DNA of 57,295 bases from JBAZHE01 sp964547855 (lineage in GTDB: Bacteria; Patescibacteriota; Patescibacteriia; Patescibacteriales; WJLG01), in the NCBI GenBank assembly GCA_964547855.1, contig CAZJPG010000007.1, positions 1 through 57,295 on the forward strand, in the 5' to 3' direction. The notes beneath the pieces were generated by a model that saw only the letters and a program-made list of their open reading frames with translations, did no database searches and was not told the origin of the DNA. The position numbers and the translations under genes were made by a program. Of this stretch, positions 1 through 8,323 are shown piece by piece. Numbering within the stretch: the first letter of the stretch is position 1; the number at the start of each line of letters is the position of its first letter.

Positions 1-990
1 TCCGATCGAGCTAAGCGGTTAGCGGCCGAGATAATAAAAAAAGACGGCAATAATCGTTATGCCCCAAACGCAGGGTTGCGTGAATTAAGGCAGGCTATAG
101 CCGGTAAATGCGACGTTGACTTTGAAAACGTGTTTGTTAGCGCGGGAGGGGCTAAACAGGCCATACACCTAATCCTAGAGGCTTTAATAGACCCTGGGGA
201 GGGGGTGGTCATCTTTTCTCCTTATTGGACCAGTTATCCGGATTTAATTTGTTTAGCTGGTGGAATTCCAAAGCCTTTTTATTTTTGGGATCGGTTCAAT
301 AAGGATGAGTTTAAAGGTTTTATCTCTGGATCGAGGGCTAGGGTGGTTATATTGAATAATCCAGTAAACCCGACTGGCGTCGTCTGGTCTGCTAAAGACC
401 TGTATAATTTGGGGATGGTCGCCATTGAGAATGATTTGATTGTCATATCGGATGAAGTCTATGACAACTTCATTTATGGCAATTCTAAATTCACGTCTTT
501 AAAACAATTATTCCCCCGAGAAAAAAACAGGTTCATTACGGTCAATAGTTTTAGTAAGACTTATGCCATGATGGGGTATCGAATAGGTTATGTTTTGGCC
601 GAGAAGGATGTCGTTCTGAAATTGGCAGACATGCAAAGTCAGGTATCTTCAGCGGCTAATACTTTTGGCCAGAGATTAGCTCTCTCTATTATGAAGAATT
701 GCCAAGACGAATCATTGTTTATGGTTAAGCAGTTGGCGAAGAACAGGGATTTGGTCGAGCAGTTTTTAAGGAAGAAGAATATTGGGTTCGCCCCTCTTGA
801 TGGTGCTTTTTATGCCTTTTTATCAATAATGGACGATGATGATGCTCCTTTTTGGCAAAAGGCTCTCAAGAATGGCGTTGGTGTTATCGATGGAAGCGCT
901 TTTGGATGCCCAGGGCATATTAGGATTTGTTATGCCCAACCCCAAGAGATCATCACTAAAGGGCTTGAGCGGATAGCGAATCTTCTTTAA
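1..990 (+). CDS. Class I/II PLP-dependent aminotransferase, 5' truncated
   Basis: The reading frame is open from base 1, so the gene begins upstream of the window and only its C-terminal 329 codons are present. The visible part matches fold-type I aminotransferases of the aspartate aminotransferase family: a Y-x-P-N-A-G-L-R-E-L segment near base 60-80, the substrate and PLP contact NPVNPTG, the SDEVYD loop, and the Schiff-base lysine in NSFSKTYAMMGYRIGY. Such enzymes move amino groups between amino acids and 2-oxo acids in the cytoplasm, but the exact substrate cannot be read from sequence. A TTG at 76 could be mistaken for a start, but homology continues upstream of it. A hairpin with a T-run follows the stop. 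Confidence 0.9.
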   Translation, partial: SDRAKRLAAEIIKKDGNNRYAPNAGLRELRQAIAGKCDVDFENVFVSAGGAKQAIHLILEALIDPGEGVVIFSPYWTSYPDLICLAGGIPKPFYFWDRFNKDEFKGFISGSRARVVILNNPVNPTGVVWSAKDLYNLGMVAIENDLIVISDEVYDNFIYGNSKFTSLKQLFPREKNRFITVNSFSKTYAMMGYRIGYVLAEKDVVLKLADMQSQVSSAANTFGQRLALSIMKNCQDESLFMVKQLAKNRDLVEQFLRKKNIGFAPLDGAFYAFLSIMDDDDAPFWQKALKNGVGVIDGSAFGCPGHIRICYAQPQEIITKGLERIANLL

Positions 991-1015
991 TATTATTCTT
1001 TGATCTTTTTTTGTG

Positions 1016-1046
1016 GCCGTCAGTTACTATGCTGGCGGTTTTTTGT
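1016..1046 (+). terminator. Intrinsic terminator of the aminotransferase gene
   Basis: An 8-bp stem (bases 1016-1023 with 1032-1039, G-U pairs included) is followed by TTTTTTG. It lies 26 bases after the aminotransferase stop. Confidence 0.7.
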
Positions 1047-1077
1047 TTCAACGACTTTAAAAAGCATCACTTAAATA

Positions 1078-1112
1078 AAAAAACACCAGCTAATGTGCTA
1101 GTGTTTTTTTTA
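1078..1112. terminator. Bidirectional terminator between convergent genes
   Basis: A run of A, the stem AAACACCAGC / GCTAGTGTTT with one mismatch, and a run of T give a usable terminator in both directions. On the minus strand it sits directly after the stop of the penicillin-binding protein gene. Confidence 0.75.
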
Positions 1113-1116
1113 TTAT

Positions 1117-4029
1117 TTATTTGTTGTAGATTATTGAAGAGTGATTAGTCTCTTTGATCTCCCCTCCCCAGCCGATCATTTTGGCATATAATTCATAGTC
1201 TCCTTCTGCTGGTGGTTTTCTCCAGGTTATGGCTAAATCTTCTTGACCAGCCGGGTCGGCCTTTCCTATTAACTTTTCTTGTCCGCCAGATTTGTAGTAA
1301 AGATCTATTTCGGCCACTTGGCGTGGGTTATTTATTTCTATCTTTACATTTAGCGGGAAGTCTATGTTTGAGACCGCCAAGCCGTTCAATGGCCAGGTTA
1401 TAGTCGCGTTTGATTCTGATTTGATCGATTCTTCGTTTAGTGCCAGGTTTATTTCAACTGACGCCTCACTGCAATTATTAACGTCGTCGCAGGCGCGAAC
1501 TTTTAAATTGTGATAACCACTTCCTAAGAAATCTATCGGCGCATCGCTTAAGTTGAAGAAGTAACCGCCCTTCTCGGCGAAAAGGTTATTGTTTATGTAG
1601 TAGTAGACCTTGGCTATGCCTCTTGGTGATTCCGCTAAAATATCGGTTGTCAATTTAGCTTCTGTTAGAATTTCATTATTAGCCGGCTTAACTATTCTGA
1701 CACGAGGCTTGTTCTCTGGGGTGTGTACATTGTCATAAGCTGTTGGTGCTGTTCCAGAGGCCAAGATAAACATCGTTGACGAGGCGCTTGAAGAGGCGGC
1801 TTGTTTAGCGGCCCATTCTTGAACCTTCTTTTCCCATTCATCGAATTGAGGATCACTGCTTGGGTCTTTTGGTGCTGAACCAAGTGGATCGTTCTTGTCT
1901 ACGTAATAAAGAATTGAATGGTGTTCTTGATAGATTCTTTCTTCAACTAGTTCTAGTGGGGTGAATTCTGTGGCTAGTAAACCGGTCGAGGAATCGACTT
2001 TGACAGGCGCTCCAGTCAATTGTCCGTCTAAGATCGGTTTTCCAGTTTCTTTGATGTCTGGTTTTTTGAATGTTTCCACTGGTGTATCACCCAAAACTGT
2101 TTTCATATATTCATTCCAGATCGGCGCTGCCGCACTTCCTCCGGATGAGCCTTTTTTCATGGCGGCGTTATTGCTGTTACCGACCCAAACACCAGTGACC
2201 AATGAAGGAGTATATCCCATGGTCCAAGCATCTCGGTAGTCGTTCGTCGTTCCGGTTTTGGCGGCGACTGGGCGGTTAGGAAGTATTAAAGTGTTGTATT
2301 CGCCGAAGATGTAAGCGCGATTAGAGTTGTCGGAAAGGACGTCGTTGACCATGCGAGCGACATTGGCGTCCATAACTTCTTTTTCTTCTGGTTTCCACTC
2401 CTCTAATATTTTTCCGTTCTTGTCCTCCACTTTTAGTATTACGGCCAAGGGGTGATATTTTCCTTCGCGAGCGAAGACGGCATAGGCGTTGGCGTGTTCT
2501 ATTAATCTCACTTCAGCTCCACCTAAGGCGAAAGACATGCCAAAGCGCTCCTTATCTTCCAGGGTTGTGTAGCCAAAGTCTTTAGCCACCTTCAAAACAT
2601 CATCCAATCCGGCTAAATAAGTAGCTTTGACCGCTGGTATGTTCAATGATCCGCCTAAAGCCTTTTTGATTTGTATCGGTCCATATTCTTTGAAATTATA
2701 ATTCTTTGGCTCATATGGTTTGTTTGGGTCAGAGGAAAAATTAGTCACGACATCATAAAGAATGGTGTTTGGCGTATATCCTTTTGTGAATAATGTGCCA
2801 TAGACCAAGGGCTTAAGCGATGATCCTGGTTGGCGGGCTGAAGTAGTTATATTGACCTGACCATCGATGTCGTCGTTGAAATAATCACGTGAGCCGACCA
2901 TGGCCAAAACTTGTCCGGTCTTGGGGTCGATCGATATTAAGGCGGCGTTGGTCGCTCCGAAAGTCGTGGTAGAGGCATTCTTTGGATCAACGTTCTTTTC
3001 CCACCAATGAGCAATAGCATCTTCGGCTTTTTCTTGTTTATAAAGATCTAAGGTGGTGTAGATCTTTAATCCTCCCTGCTCGACCATCTTTTCTCCGTAT
3101 TTTTCAGTTAGCATCTCTTTGACATACATCACGAAGTGCGGGGCGGTAAAATTCGCTGTTGGTGGTGCGAATTCAAGCTCTTCATTGCGAGCTGCTTCAG
3201 CCTCTTCTTCACTTATATATCCCTGCTCGACCATGACTTTTAACACTTTTCTTTGTCGACCAATAAGTGCGTCCTTGTGGTTTCCGTAAGGAGAATAATA
3301 AGAAGGAGATTGTGGTAGGGCAGCTAAGACAGCTGCCTCGGCCAAGCTTACGTCACTAACTTTTTTGCCGAAGTATTTTTGAGACGCGGCTTCTATACCA
3401 TAAGCAGTGGAACCGTAAGGTATCTCATTGAGATACATTTGCAAAATTTGGTCTTTGGAGAATTTTTTTTCGATGCGATAAGCTAGAATCAATTCTTTGG
3501 CTTTACGGATGTAACTTTTTTCGCTGGTTAAAATGGCGTTTTTAACAAATTGCTGGGTCAATGTAGATGCGCCGGCCTTTTGGCGAAAAATTACATTAGT
3601 AACTATGGTGCGGAAGATGGCCCAAATAGAAAAACCACCGTGTTTATAAAAATCCTTGTCTTCAATCGCGATAGTCGCCCACTTAACGTTGTTAGGAATA
3701 TCTTTTAACTCTACCAATGTTCTTTGTTCTTCTCCGTGAATGTCGTATAAAATATTCTCTCCGGTGCGGTCGTATATCTTTGTACTCTGGGCGACTTGCC
3801 TGTCTTGTAATTGGTTTGGGTTGGGCAACTCTTTGGATATCCAGGCGATACCTGCCATACCACCAATAAAGCACAACAAGATCAAGATGGCCGCTATTTT
3901 AAGTATTAACGGGTTGGTGATGATGGCCTTAAAGGAAAAACCATTTTTTTTCCAACTGCTGCCAGATGATTTCATTTTTGCAGGAAAGACTTTTTGTTGT
4001 CGGTCTTTCCAAGATTTTTGAAAATCCAT
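1117..4029 (-). CDS. Penicillin-binding protein 1A (bifunctional transglycosylase/transpeptidase)
   Basis: This 970-residue class A PBP polymerises glycan strands and cross-links peptidoglycan outside the membrane. In order it has a basic cytoplasmic tail, one membrane anchor (about residues 43-63), a GT51 glycosyltransferase domain with EDKDFYKHGG (catalytic Glu about 123) and GASTLTQQFVKN, and a transpeptidase domain with SxxK in PGSSLK (Ser about 403), SLN (461-463) and KTGTT (Lys about 591). The last 230 residues resemble an immunoglobulin-like extension after a Ser/Ala-rich linker. I chose the ATG at 4029; an upstream in-frame TTG at 4050 would add seven residues. No SD sequence is visible. 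The gene is convergent with the aminotransferase. Confidence 0.93.
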   Translation of the reverse strand: MDFQKSWKDRQQKVFPAKMKSSGSSWKKNGFSFKAIITNPLILKIAAILILLCFIGGMAGIAWISKELPNPNQLQDRQVAQSTKIYDRTGENILYDIHGEEQRTLVELKDIPNNVKWATIAIEDKDFYKHGGFSIWAIFRTIVTNVIFRQKAGASTLTQQFVKNAILTSEKSYIRKAKELILAYRIEKKFSKDQILQMYLNEIPYGSTAYGIEAASQKYFGKKVSDVSLAEAAVLAALPQSPSYYSPYGNHKDALIGRQRKVLKVMVEQGYISEEEAEAARNEELEFAPPTANFTAPHFVMYVKEMLTEKYGEKMVEQGGLKIYTTLDLYKQEKAEDAIAHWWEKNVDPKNASTTTFGATNAALISIDPKTGQVLAMVGSRDYFNDDIDGQVNITTSARQPGSSLKPLVYGTLFTKGYTPNTILYDVVTNFSSDPNKPYEPKNYNFKEYGPIQIKKALGGSLNIPAVKATYLAGLDDVLKVAKDFGYTTLEDKERFGMSFALGGAEVRLIEHANAYAVFAREGKYHPLAVILKVEDKNGKILEEWKPEEKEVMDANVARMVNDVLSDNSNRAYIFGEYNTLILPNRPVAAKTGTTNDYRDAWTMGYTPSLVTGVWVGNSNNAAMKKGSSGGSAAAPIWNEYMKTVLGDTPVETFKKPDIKETGKPILDGQLTGAPVKVDSSTGLLATEFTPLELVEERIYQEHHSILYYVDKNDPLGSAPKDPSSDPQFDEWEKKVQEWAAKQAASSSASSTMFILASGTAPTAYDNVHTPENKPRVRIVKPANNEILTEAKLTTDILAESPRGIAKVYYYINNNLFAEKGGYFFNLSDAPIDFLGSGYHNLKVRACDDVNNCSEASVEINLALNEESIKSESNATITWPLNGLAVSNIDFPLNVKIEINNPRQVAEIDLYYKSGGQEKLIGKADPAGQEDLAITWRKPPAEGDYELYAKMIGWGGEIKETNHSSIIYNK

Positions 4030-4105
4030 AAAACAATAAACACGAAACAATAAACACTAAGAAGATGTTTTGCTTCAGTTTTATAATATAAAGAAGAAAG
4101 GAGAG

Positions 4106-4123
4106 GCTTCAAGTGTTTGAAGC
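4106..4123 (-). terminator. Hairpin downstream of the GalT-like gene
   Basis: A perfect 7-bp stem, GCTTCAA / TTGAAGC, with a GTGT loop lies 14 bases after the stop of the minus-strand gene. The following minus-strand tract is pyrimidine-rich rather than a clean T-run, so termination is only probable. Confidence 0.4.
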
Positions 4124-4137
4124 TAGACCTTTTTCCT

Positions 4138-5067
4138 CTATTTTCTATAGAAACGGGCTGCCTCTTCTGGGGGAATAGAATTAATTACCAGCCCAGAGCC
4201 TAATTCGATCCCACCGAATATAGATCCGCGCGGCTGTATTTTAATATAGAAGTGTTGGTTTTGGTCACTAATGACATTGTGTAGAAAAAAGTTATAAGAC
4301 AAACCCAGTAAATCTATTTTTGTTAGTATTTTTTTAAGTGCCCTAGCGAATGATCTCTTTTCTTTTCGGTTAAGCTCGGTTATGTTATCTAAATGTCTTT
4401 TGGGAAATATCCAAGCCTCATAATGATATTCGCTGGCATAAGGCGCGAAAGCTCCGACATTATTATCTTCAAAGATGCGGCGCGAAGATTTTAATTCTTT
4501 TTTAAGGATATCGCAATAGGCGCATGATTTTTTTTCAGATTTGTATTCGGATATTCTTTTAGCCTCTTCTTTAAGGTTCTCTGGAACTATGGCAGTAGCG
4601 AATATTTGGGAATGAGCATGAGTTATAGAAGCGCCAGATTGCAGCCCTTGGTTTTTAAAGCAAAGCACGTAATCTATTTTGGGCAACTTGGTCAAGGCTT
4701 TGGTTCGGAGAGAGAACATTTCTAATACGGCTTCGATGTCGTTTTCTGAAAGCTTAGCTAAATCTTTTTTATGGTTGGGCGTTTCTATTATCACCTCTTG
4801 ATAGCCATAAGCCTTAGGATTATCTAGTGTTACGGCCGGATAGATGTTCTTTAAGGATGCGACTTCCCAGCTTTTACCGGATTTATCTTTAATTTTGTCG
4901 GTTAAAACGCTATTTTTTAGGTTTTCTGGACAAAAAGGACAGTCAGGATTACGTTTTATGATCTCCTCTTCTTGAATATCCCTTGGTCTTTGAGCTCTTT
5001 TAGGGGTTATGACGACGTATTTGTCGAAAATATAGGATTTTCTGATTTCTGACCTTATTTTAGCCAT
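4138..5067 (-). CDS. galT: Galactose-1-phosphate uridylyltransferase-like HIT superfamily protein
   Basis: The 309-residue protein has the bipartite layout of GalT: an N-terminal Cys pair CPFC (43, 46) that can bind zinc, and the nucleotidyl-transfer motif H-A-H-S-Q (His150, His152, Gln154), where the second His is the expected uridylylated residue. A later HIT-like half contains ILKKE, a CAYC motif and IFPKRHLDN. Family enzymes exchange UMP between UDP-glucose and a hexose-1-phosphate. The canonical motif is HPHxQ, so the Ala is a small deviation, and a related nucleotidyltransferase or phosphorylase role is possible. The ATG at 5067 lies about 20 bases after a predicted transcription start. 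Confidence 0.75.
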   Translation of the reverse strand: MAKIRSEIRKSYIFDKYVVITPKRAQRPRDIQEEEIIKRNPDCPFCPENLKNSVLTDKIKDKSGKSWEVASLKNIYPAVTLDNPKAYGYQEVIIETPNHKKDLAKLSENDIEAVLEMFSLRTKALTKLPKIDYVLCFKNQGLQSGASITHAHSQIFATAIVPENLKEEAKRISEYKSEKKSCAYCDILKKELKSSRRIFEDNNVGAFAPYASEYHYEAWIFPKRHLDNITELNRKEKRSFARALKKILTKIDLLGLSYNFFLHNVISDQNQHFYIKIQPRGSIFGGIELGSGLVINSIPPEEAARFYRK

Positions 5068-5093
5068 ATTAGTATAACGATGCTTATGGCTTA

Positions 5094-5102
5094 ATTATAA
5101 CA
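5094..5102 (-). promoter_or_regulatory. Extended -10 promoter of the GalT-like gene
   Basis: On the minus strand the sequence reads TGTTATAAT, a perfect extended -10 element (TG-n-TATAAT), 27 bases upstream of the ATG. No good -35 is visible at the usual spacing. Confidence 0.55.
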
Positions 5103-5143
5103 CAATATCCACAAGTTTTTAACAGTCAAGAGATAGATGTCTA

Positions 5144-5172
5144 TTGACTTTTTTGTATAAATATGATATAAT
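5144..5172 (+). promoter_or_regulatory. Strong sigma-70-type promoter with no downstream gene
   Basis: TTGACT (5144-5149), exactly 17 bases of spacer, and a perfect TATAAT (5167-5172). Predicted initiation is near 5179. The next annotated gene in this direction is more than 3.5 kb away, so the promoter appears to serve the short structured transcript listed next. Confidence 0.75.
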
Positions 5173-5178
5173 ATAATT

Positions 5179-5264
5179 ATATACAATTTTTGTCCTCATT
5201 GCTAGTCTTTTGACTGGCACGTACCAACAAAGGCGCACACTATTAGTGAGCGCCTCTTCTTTTA
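5179..5264 (+). ncRNA. Candidate small RNA, about 85 nt
   Basis: Downstream of the promoter at 5144 lie two hairpins and nothing that looks coding. The first is an 8-bp stem with a TTTT tetraloop (5200-5219). The second has 6 bp (AGGCGC / GCGCCT) plus 4 bp (CACT / AGTG) separated by a mismatch (5231-5255) and is followed by CTTCTTTTATT, a plausible intrinsic terminator. The unit lies in the spacer between the GalT-like gene and pnp, both on the other strand. The 5' end and the identity are inferred; it matches no RNA family I recognise. Confidence 0.5.
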
Positions 5265-5267
5265 TTC

Positions 5268-5303
5268 AAAAAAAACACCCGTCGAAAGTGACGAGTGTTT
5301 TTT
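5268..5303. terminator. Bidirectional terminator after pnp
   Basis: An A-run, the stem ACAC-C-CGTC / GACG-A-GTGT with a 6-base loop, and a T-run lie 20 bases after the pnp stop on the minus strand. The same hairpin would also stop readthrough from the small-RNA promoter. Confidence 0.75.
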
Positions 5304-5323
5304 GCTATGTGATTTTCTGTAAT

Positions 5324-7600
5324 TTATCTTCTGTCTCTGCCTCCTCCATTACCATCTCTTCTGAATCCGCCATGAGGTCTGCCTCCGCGGCGATCTCCGC
5401 CGCCAAAGGATCCTCCGCCGGTCTGTTCGCCTTTGCGATCTTTCCAAAGCTCGGCGTTTTCTGGGCAATCTTTCATGGTTAAGTTGACGCGTCCCTGATC
5501 ATCGATCTCTTCGACTTTGACGGTCACCATTTGGCCGACCTCCAAAAGGTCACTTGGCTTACCGACTCTATATGGGGCCATCTTTGAAACATGGACCATG
5601 CCATCGTTTCCAGGGGTGAGTTCGACGAAGGCGCCGAAGTCTAACATTCTGGCTACGCGTCCAGTGAAGATCTCTCCGACAGAGAATTCATGGACTATAT
5701 CCTCTATTATCTTTACGGCCTTAGCTACGTTGTCGGCATTGACGCCACAAACGAAGACGGAGCCATCGTCCTCGATATCGATCGAGACCTCGGTCTCTTC
5801 GATGATCTTGTTGATGACCTTTCCACCAGAGCCGATGACGTCGCGAATTCTTTCAGGATTGATCTTGAAAGAAACGACGCGTGGGGCGTATTTGGATAAC
5901 TCTGGTCTTGGGGCTGGGATGGCCTCGTTGATGACGTTAAGTATCTCTAAGCGGCCTTTGTAACCGCGATTCAAAGCTTCTTTGATTATCTCTTCGGTCA
6001 AGCCGTCGGTTTTGGTATCGAGCTGCACGGCGGTGATGCCTTCGGTGGTTCCGGTAATTTTGAAATCCATTCCTCCGTCACCATCTTCCAAGTCTTGGAT
6101 GTCGGTCAAAACTTTCCAACGACTCATGTCTTTATTGGAGGCAAGGCCGATGGCCAAACCAGCGACTGGACGTTTTATTGGAACACCAGCGTCCATCAAA
6201 GCCAAAGTGGAGCCGCAAGTAGAGCCCATAGAGGACGAACCATTGGAACCCATGGTCTCGGAAACGACGCGGATGGTGTATGGGAACTCTTCTTTTCCAG
6301 GAATAACTGGCAACAAGGCTTTTTCAGCCAAAGCACCATGACCGATCTCACGGCGACCCGGAGAACCCATACGACCAGTCTCGCCGACTGAATATGGAGG
6401 GAAGTTGTAGTGGTGCATGTAACGCTTTTTGCTGGTGCCTTCTAAACCTTCAAGATTCTGTTCAAGACCAGGGGCGCCCAAAGTGACGACGGATAGAATT
6501 TGAGTCTCACCTCTCATGAATAAAGCGCTACCATGGTTATGTGGCAACAAAGATACTTCACTCCAAAGAGGGCGAATCTCGTCGAGCTTACGTCCGTCGA
6601 CGCGGCGATCGTTATCCAATATTTCTTTAGTGATCTCGGCATCGATAGCGTCTTCGACGGTCTTGTCGATGATCATTTTTCTGGTCGATTCGTCCAAACC
6701 TTGATCGAAGAGGAACTTGTTCAATCCTTCCTTGATGGCGCTGACGGCGGCCTTGCGCTCACCCTTAGTGTAATAGACTTTGTCGAAAAGAATGGCATTG
6801 ACGTTCTCTTTGAGCCATCCTTCGGCAGTAGCGATCAACTTAAGTTTCTCTTCTTCCTTGGCCTTCTGTTCTTCGCTAATCAACTTAACCTTCTCGGTTA
6901 TAATCTTTGGTCCGACAGCTTCTTTGAGCTGTTTGATTATGGAAATGGCCGGTTGCATCTCTTTTTGAGCCAACTTGATAGCCTCGAACATCTGATCTTC
7001 TTTGACCTCGTGAGCGCCAGCTTCGATCATGATGCTTTTCTTCTCAGTACCAGAGACGAATAGATCTAATGGGCTGTTTTCCATTTGGGCGTAAGTCGGG
7101 TTGACGATCATTTGACCATCGGTGATGCCGACACGAGCTCCGGACAATGGACCGTTCCACTCTAAGCCAGAGATAGAAAGGGCAGCGGAAGCGGCTACGA
7201 GAGCGACGGTGTCATAACTGTTCTCACCATCGACGGACATGACGGTGATGACGACCTGAGTCTCTTTGCGAGATGACTGGTCGAAGAGTGGACGGATCGA
7301 GCGATCGATCAAGCGTCCGGTCAAGACGGCGTCGTCAGATGGACGGCCTTCACGCTTGATCCAGCGTGAACCTTTGATGATCCCGGCGGCGTAAAGACGC
7401 TCTTCGAAATCTACGGTCAAAGGAAAGAAGTCGACTGGCTTGTCTTCTTTGGCGCGAGTGACAGTGGCCAAGACGGTTGTCTCACCGTATTGAGCCAAGA
7501 CGGCGGCATTGGCCTGTAAGGCGACTTTGCCGGTCTTTAAAGTGAGTTCGCGTCCGAGCCATTGGCCGGAGACCTTCACTTCTTTGAATGTCTGTTGCAT
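5324..7600 (-). CDS. pnp: Polyribonucleotide nucleotidyltransferase (PNPase)
   Basis: This 758-residue protein has the full PNPase layout: two RNase PH domains separated by a helical linker, then a KH domain (the ERIRDVIGSGGKVINKI segment) and an S1 domain (VGEIFTGRVARMLDFGAFVEL). It ends in a Gly/Arg-rich tail (GGRPHGGFRRDGNGGGRDRR) that could bind RNA. PNPase degrades RNA 3' to 5' by phosphorolysis and can add tails. I chose the ATG at 7600 (MQQTFKEV), which matches the usual family start; a TTG at 7621 is the alternative. It is the last gene of the rpsO - NYN - pnp unit, and a 175-base spacer with a nested palindrome precedes it. Confidence 0.97.
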   Translation of the reverse strand: MQQTFKEVKVSGQWLGRELTLKTGKVALQANAAVLAQYGETTVLATVTRAKEDKPVDFFPLTVDFEERLYAAGIIKGSRWIKREGRPSDDAVLTGRLIDRSIRPLFDQSSRKETQVVITVMSVDGENSYDTVALVAASAALSISGLEWNGPLSGARVGITDGQMIVNPTYAQMENSPLDLFVSGTEKKSIMIEAGAHEVKEDQMFEAIKLAQKEMQPAISIIKQLKEAVGPKIITEKVKLISEEQKAKEEEKLKLIATAEGWLKENVNAILFDKVYYTKGERKAAVSAIKEGLNKFLFDQGLDESTRKMIIDKTVEDAIDAEITKEILDNDRRVDGRKLDEIRPLWSEVSLLPHNHGSALFMRGETQILSVVTLGAPGLEQNLEGLEGTSKKRYMHHYNFPPYSVGETGRMGSPGRREIGHGALAEKALLPVIPGKEEFPYTIRVVSETMGSNGSSSMGSTCGSTLALMDAGVPIKRPVAGLAIGLASNKDMSRWKVLTDIQDLEDGDGGMDFKITGTTEGITAVQLDTKTDGLTEEIIKEALNRGYKGRLEILNVINEAIPAPRPELSKYAPRVVSFKINPERIRDVIGSGGKVINKIIEETEVSIDIEDDGSVFVCGVNADNVAKAVKIIEDIVHEFSVGEIFTGRVARMLDFGAFVELTPGNDGMVHVSKMAPYRVGKPSDLLEVGQMVTVKVEEIDDQGRVNLTMKDCPENAELWKDRKGEQTGGGSFGGGDRRGGRPHGGFRRDGNGGGRDRR

Positions 7601-7705
7601 TTTTTTCTGCTTGGCCGACAAACTTCAGACCTGTTTTAAAGGAGTGTCAATGACAGCCCTTCGCAGTTCTGCGTGTTCATCGGTCAAGCGTTATTTTTTA
7701 TTTTT

Positions 7706-7764
7706 CCGTTTAAGGCGGAAGCTGGCGACGAAAGAAATTTTCGTTTCCGGCCCCTGCCTTAAGC
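7706..7764. repeat. Nested palindrome in the NYN-pnp spacer
   Basis: Outer arms TTAAGGC (7710-7716) and GCCTTAA (7756-7762) enclose GCTGG / CCGGC and a central hairpin ACGAAA-gaaat-TTTCGT. A separate short palindrome, CGCAGTTCTGCG, lies near 7662-7673. The element is transcribed between the NYN gene and pnp and may control processing or pnp expression. Confidence 0.55.
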
Positions 7765-7775
7765 AAGGGATATTT

Positions 7776-8273
7776 TTATTTTATCAGAAATTTTGGATTG
7801 TCCGATAAGTCGATGAAGTCGTCGGCCACTTCGACCAAATGTGCCGAAGCGGATTGGCGAAAGGCTACGACCTCGACCAAGCACCCTCTGGTGTTTTGGA
7901 GATACTCGACTAAAGGAAGATAGTCTCCATCGCCGGTGACCAGAATTATTACGTCGAGTTTTTCAGCTAATTTGATCGCATCGATCGTGATACCAACATC
8001 CCAATCACCTTTTTTGTGTCCGCCGGCAAATATTTGCAACGGCTTCATTTTTACTTCGAAGCCAAGTTGGTCCAAGGCTTCGAAGAATGGGGTCTCTTCG
8101 GTATTTTCACTGGTCACGACGTAAGCGATGGCGCGTATAAGCTCTCGTCCGGCTACGGCCTTGCCTAAAATCTCGCGGTAGTTGACCTTAGCGTTGTAAA
8201 TATTCCTGGCGGAATGATACATGTTCGAAGCGTCAACCAACACTCCAACTCTTTGCTCCTTGTATTTTGCCAT
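7776..8273 (-). CDS. NYN domain (LabA/DUF88-type PIN-like) putative ribonuclease
   Basis: The 165-residue protein fits the LabA-like NYN family, whose PIN-like fold uses clustered acidic residues to cut RNA with metal ions. The expected acids are visible in VDASNMY near the N-terminus, DWDVGITIDAI in the middle, and TGDGDYLPLVEYL. The final segment VADDFIDL is also typical. I start it at the ATG at 8273 (MAKYKEQRV); an upstream ATG would add eight untypical residues. It lies between rpsO and pnp on the same strand, which suggests a role in RNA turnover beside PNPase. The substrate is unknown. Confidence 0.85.
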   Translation of the reverse strand: MAKYKEQRVGVLVDASNMYHSARNIYNAKVNYREILGKAVAGRELIRAIAYVVTSENTEETPFFEALDQLGFEVKMKPLQIFAGGHKKGDWDVGITIDAIKLAEKLDVIILVTGDGDYLPLVEYLQNTRGCLVEVVAFRQSASAHLVEVADDFIDLSDNPKFLIK

Positions 8274-8286
8274 ATTTTTAAAACAA

Positions 8287-8316
8287 TATAGGCCCACTTA
8301 TAATAAGGGGCCTATA
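8287..8316 (-). promoter_or_regulatory. Intercistronic hairpin between rpsO and the NYN gene
   Basis: A perfect 9-bp stem, TATAGGCCC / GGGCCTATA, fills the spacer between the rpsO stop and the NYN start. It is followed on the minus strand by TTGTTTT, 13 bases before the NYN ATG. It may be a partial terminator, an mRNA end protector or a translation control element. Confidence 0.5.
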
Positions 8317-8323
8317 TCTATAT

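Noticed and set aside
1..75. Start of the aminotransferase at the TTG at 76
   Set aside because: Conserved aminotransferase sequence continues in frame to base 1, so the gene is simply cut by the window edge.
5517..7063. Several long plus-strand frames opposite pnp
   Set aside because: They are antisense shadows of a highly conserved gene, with no RBS, no promoter and no recognisable products.
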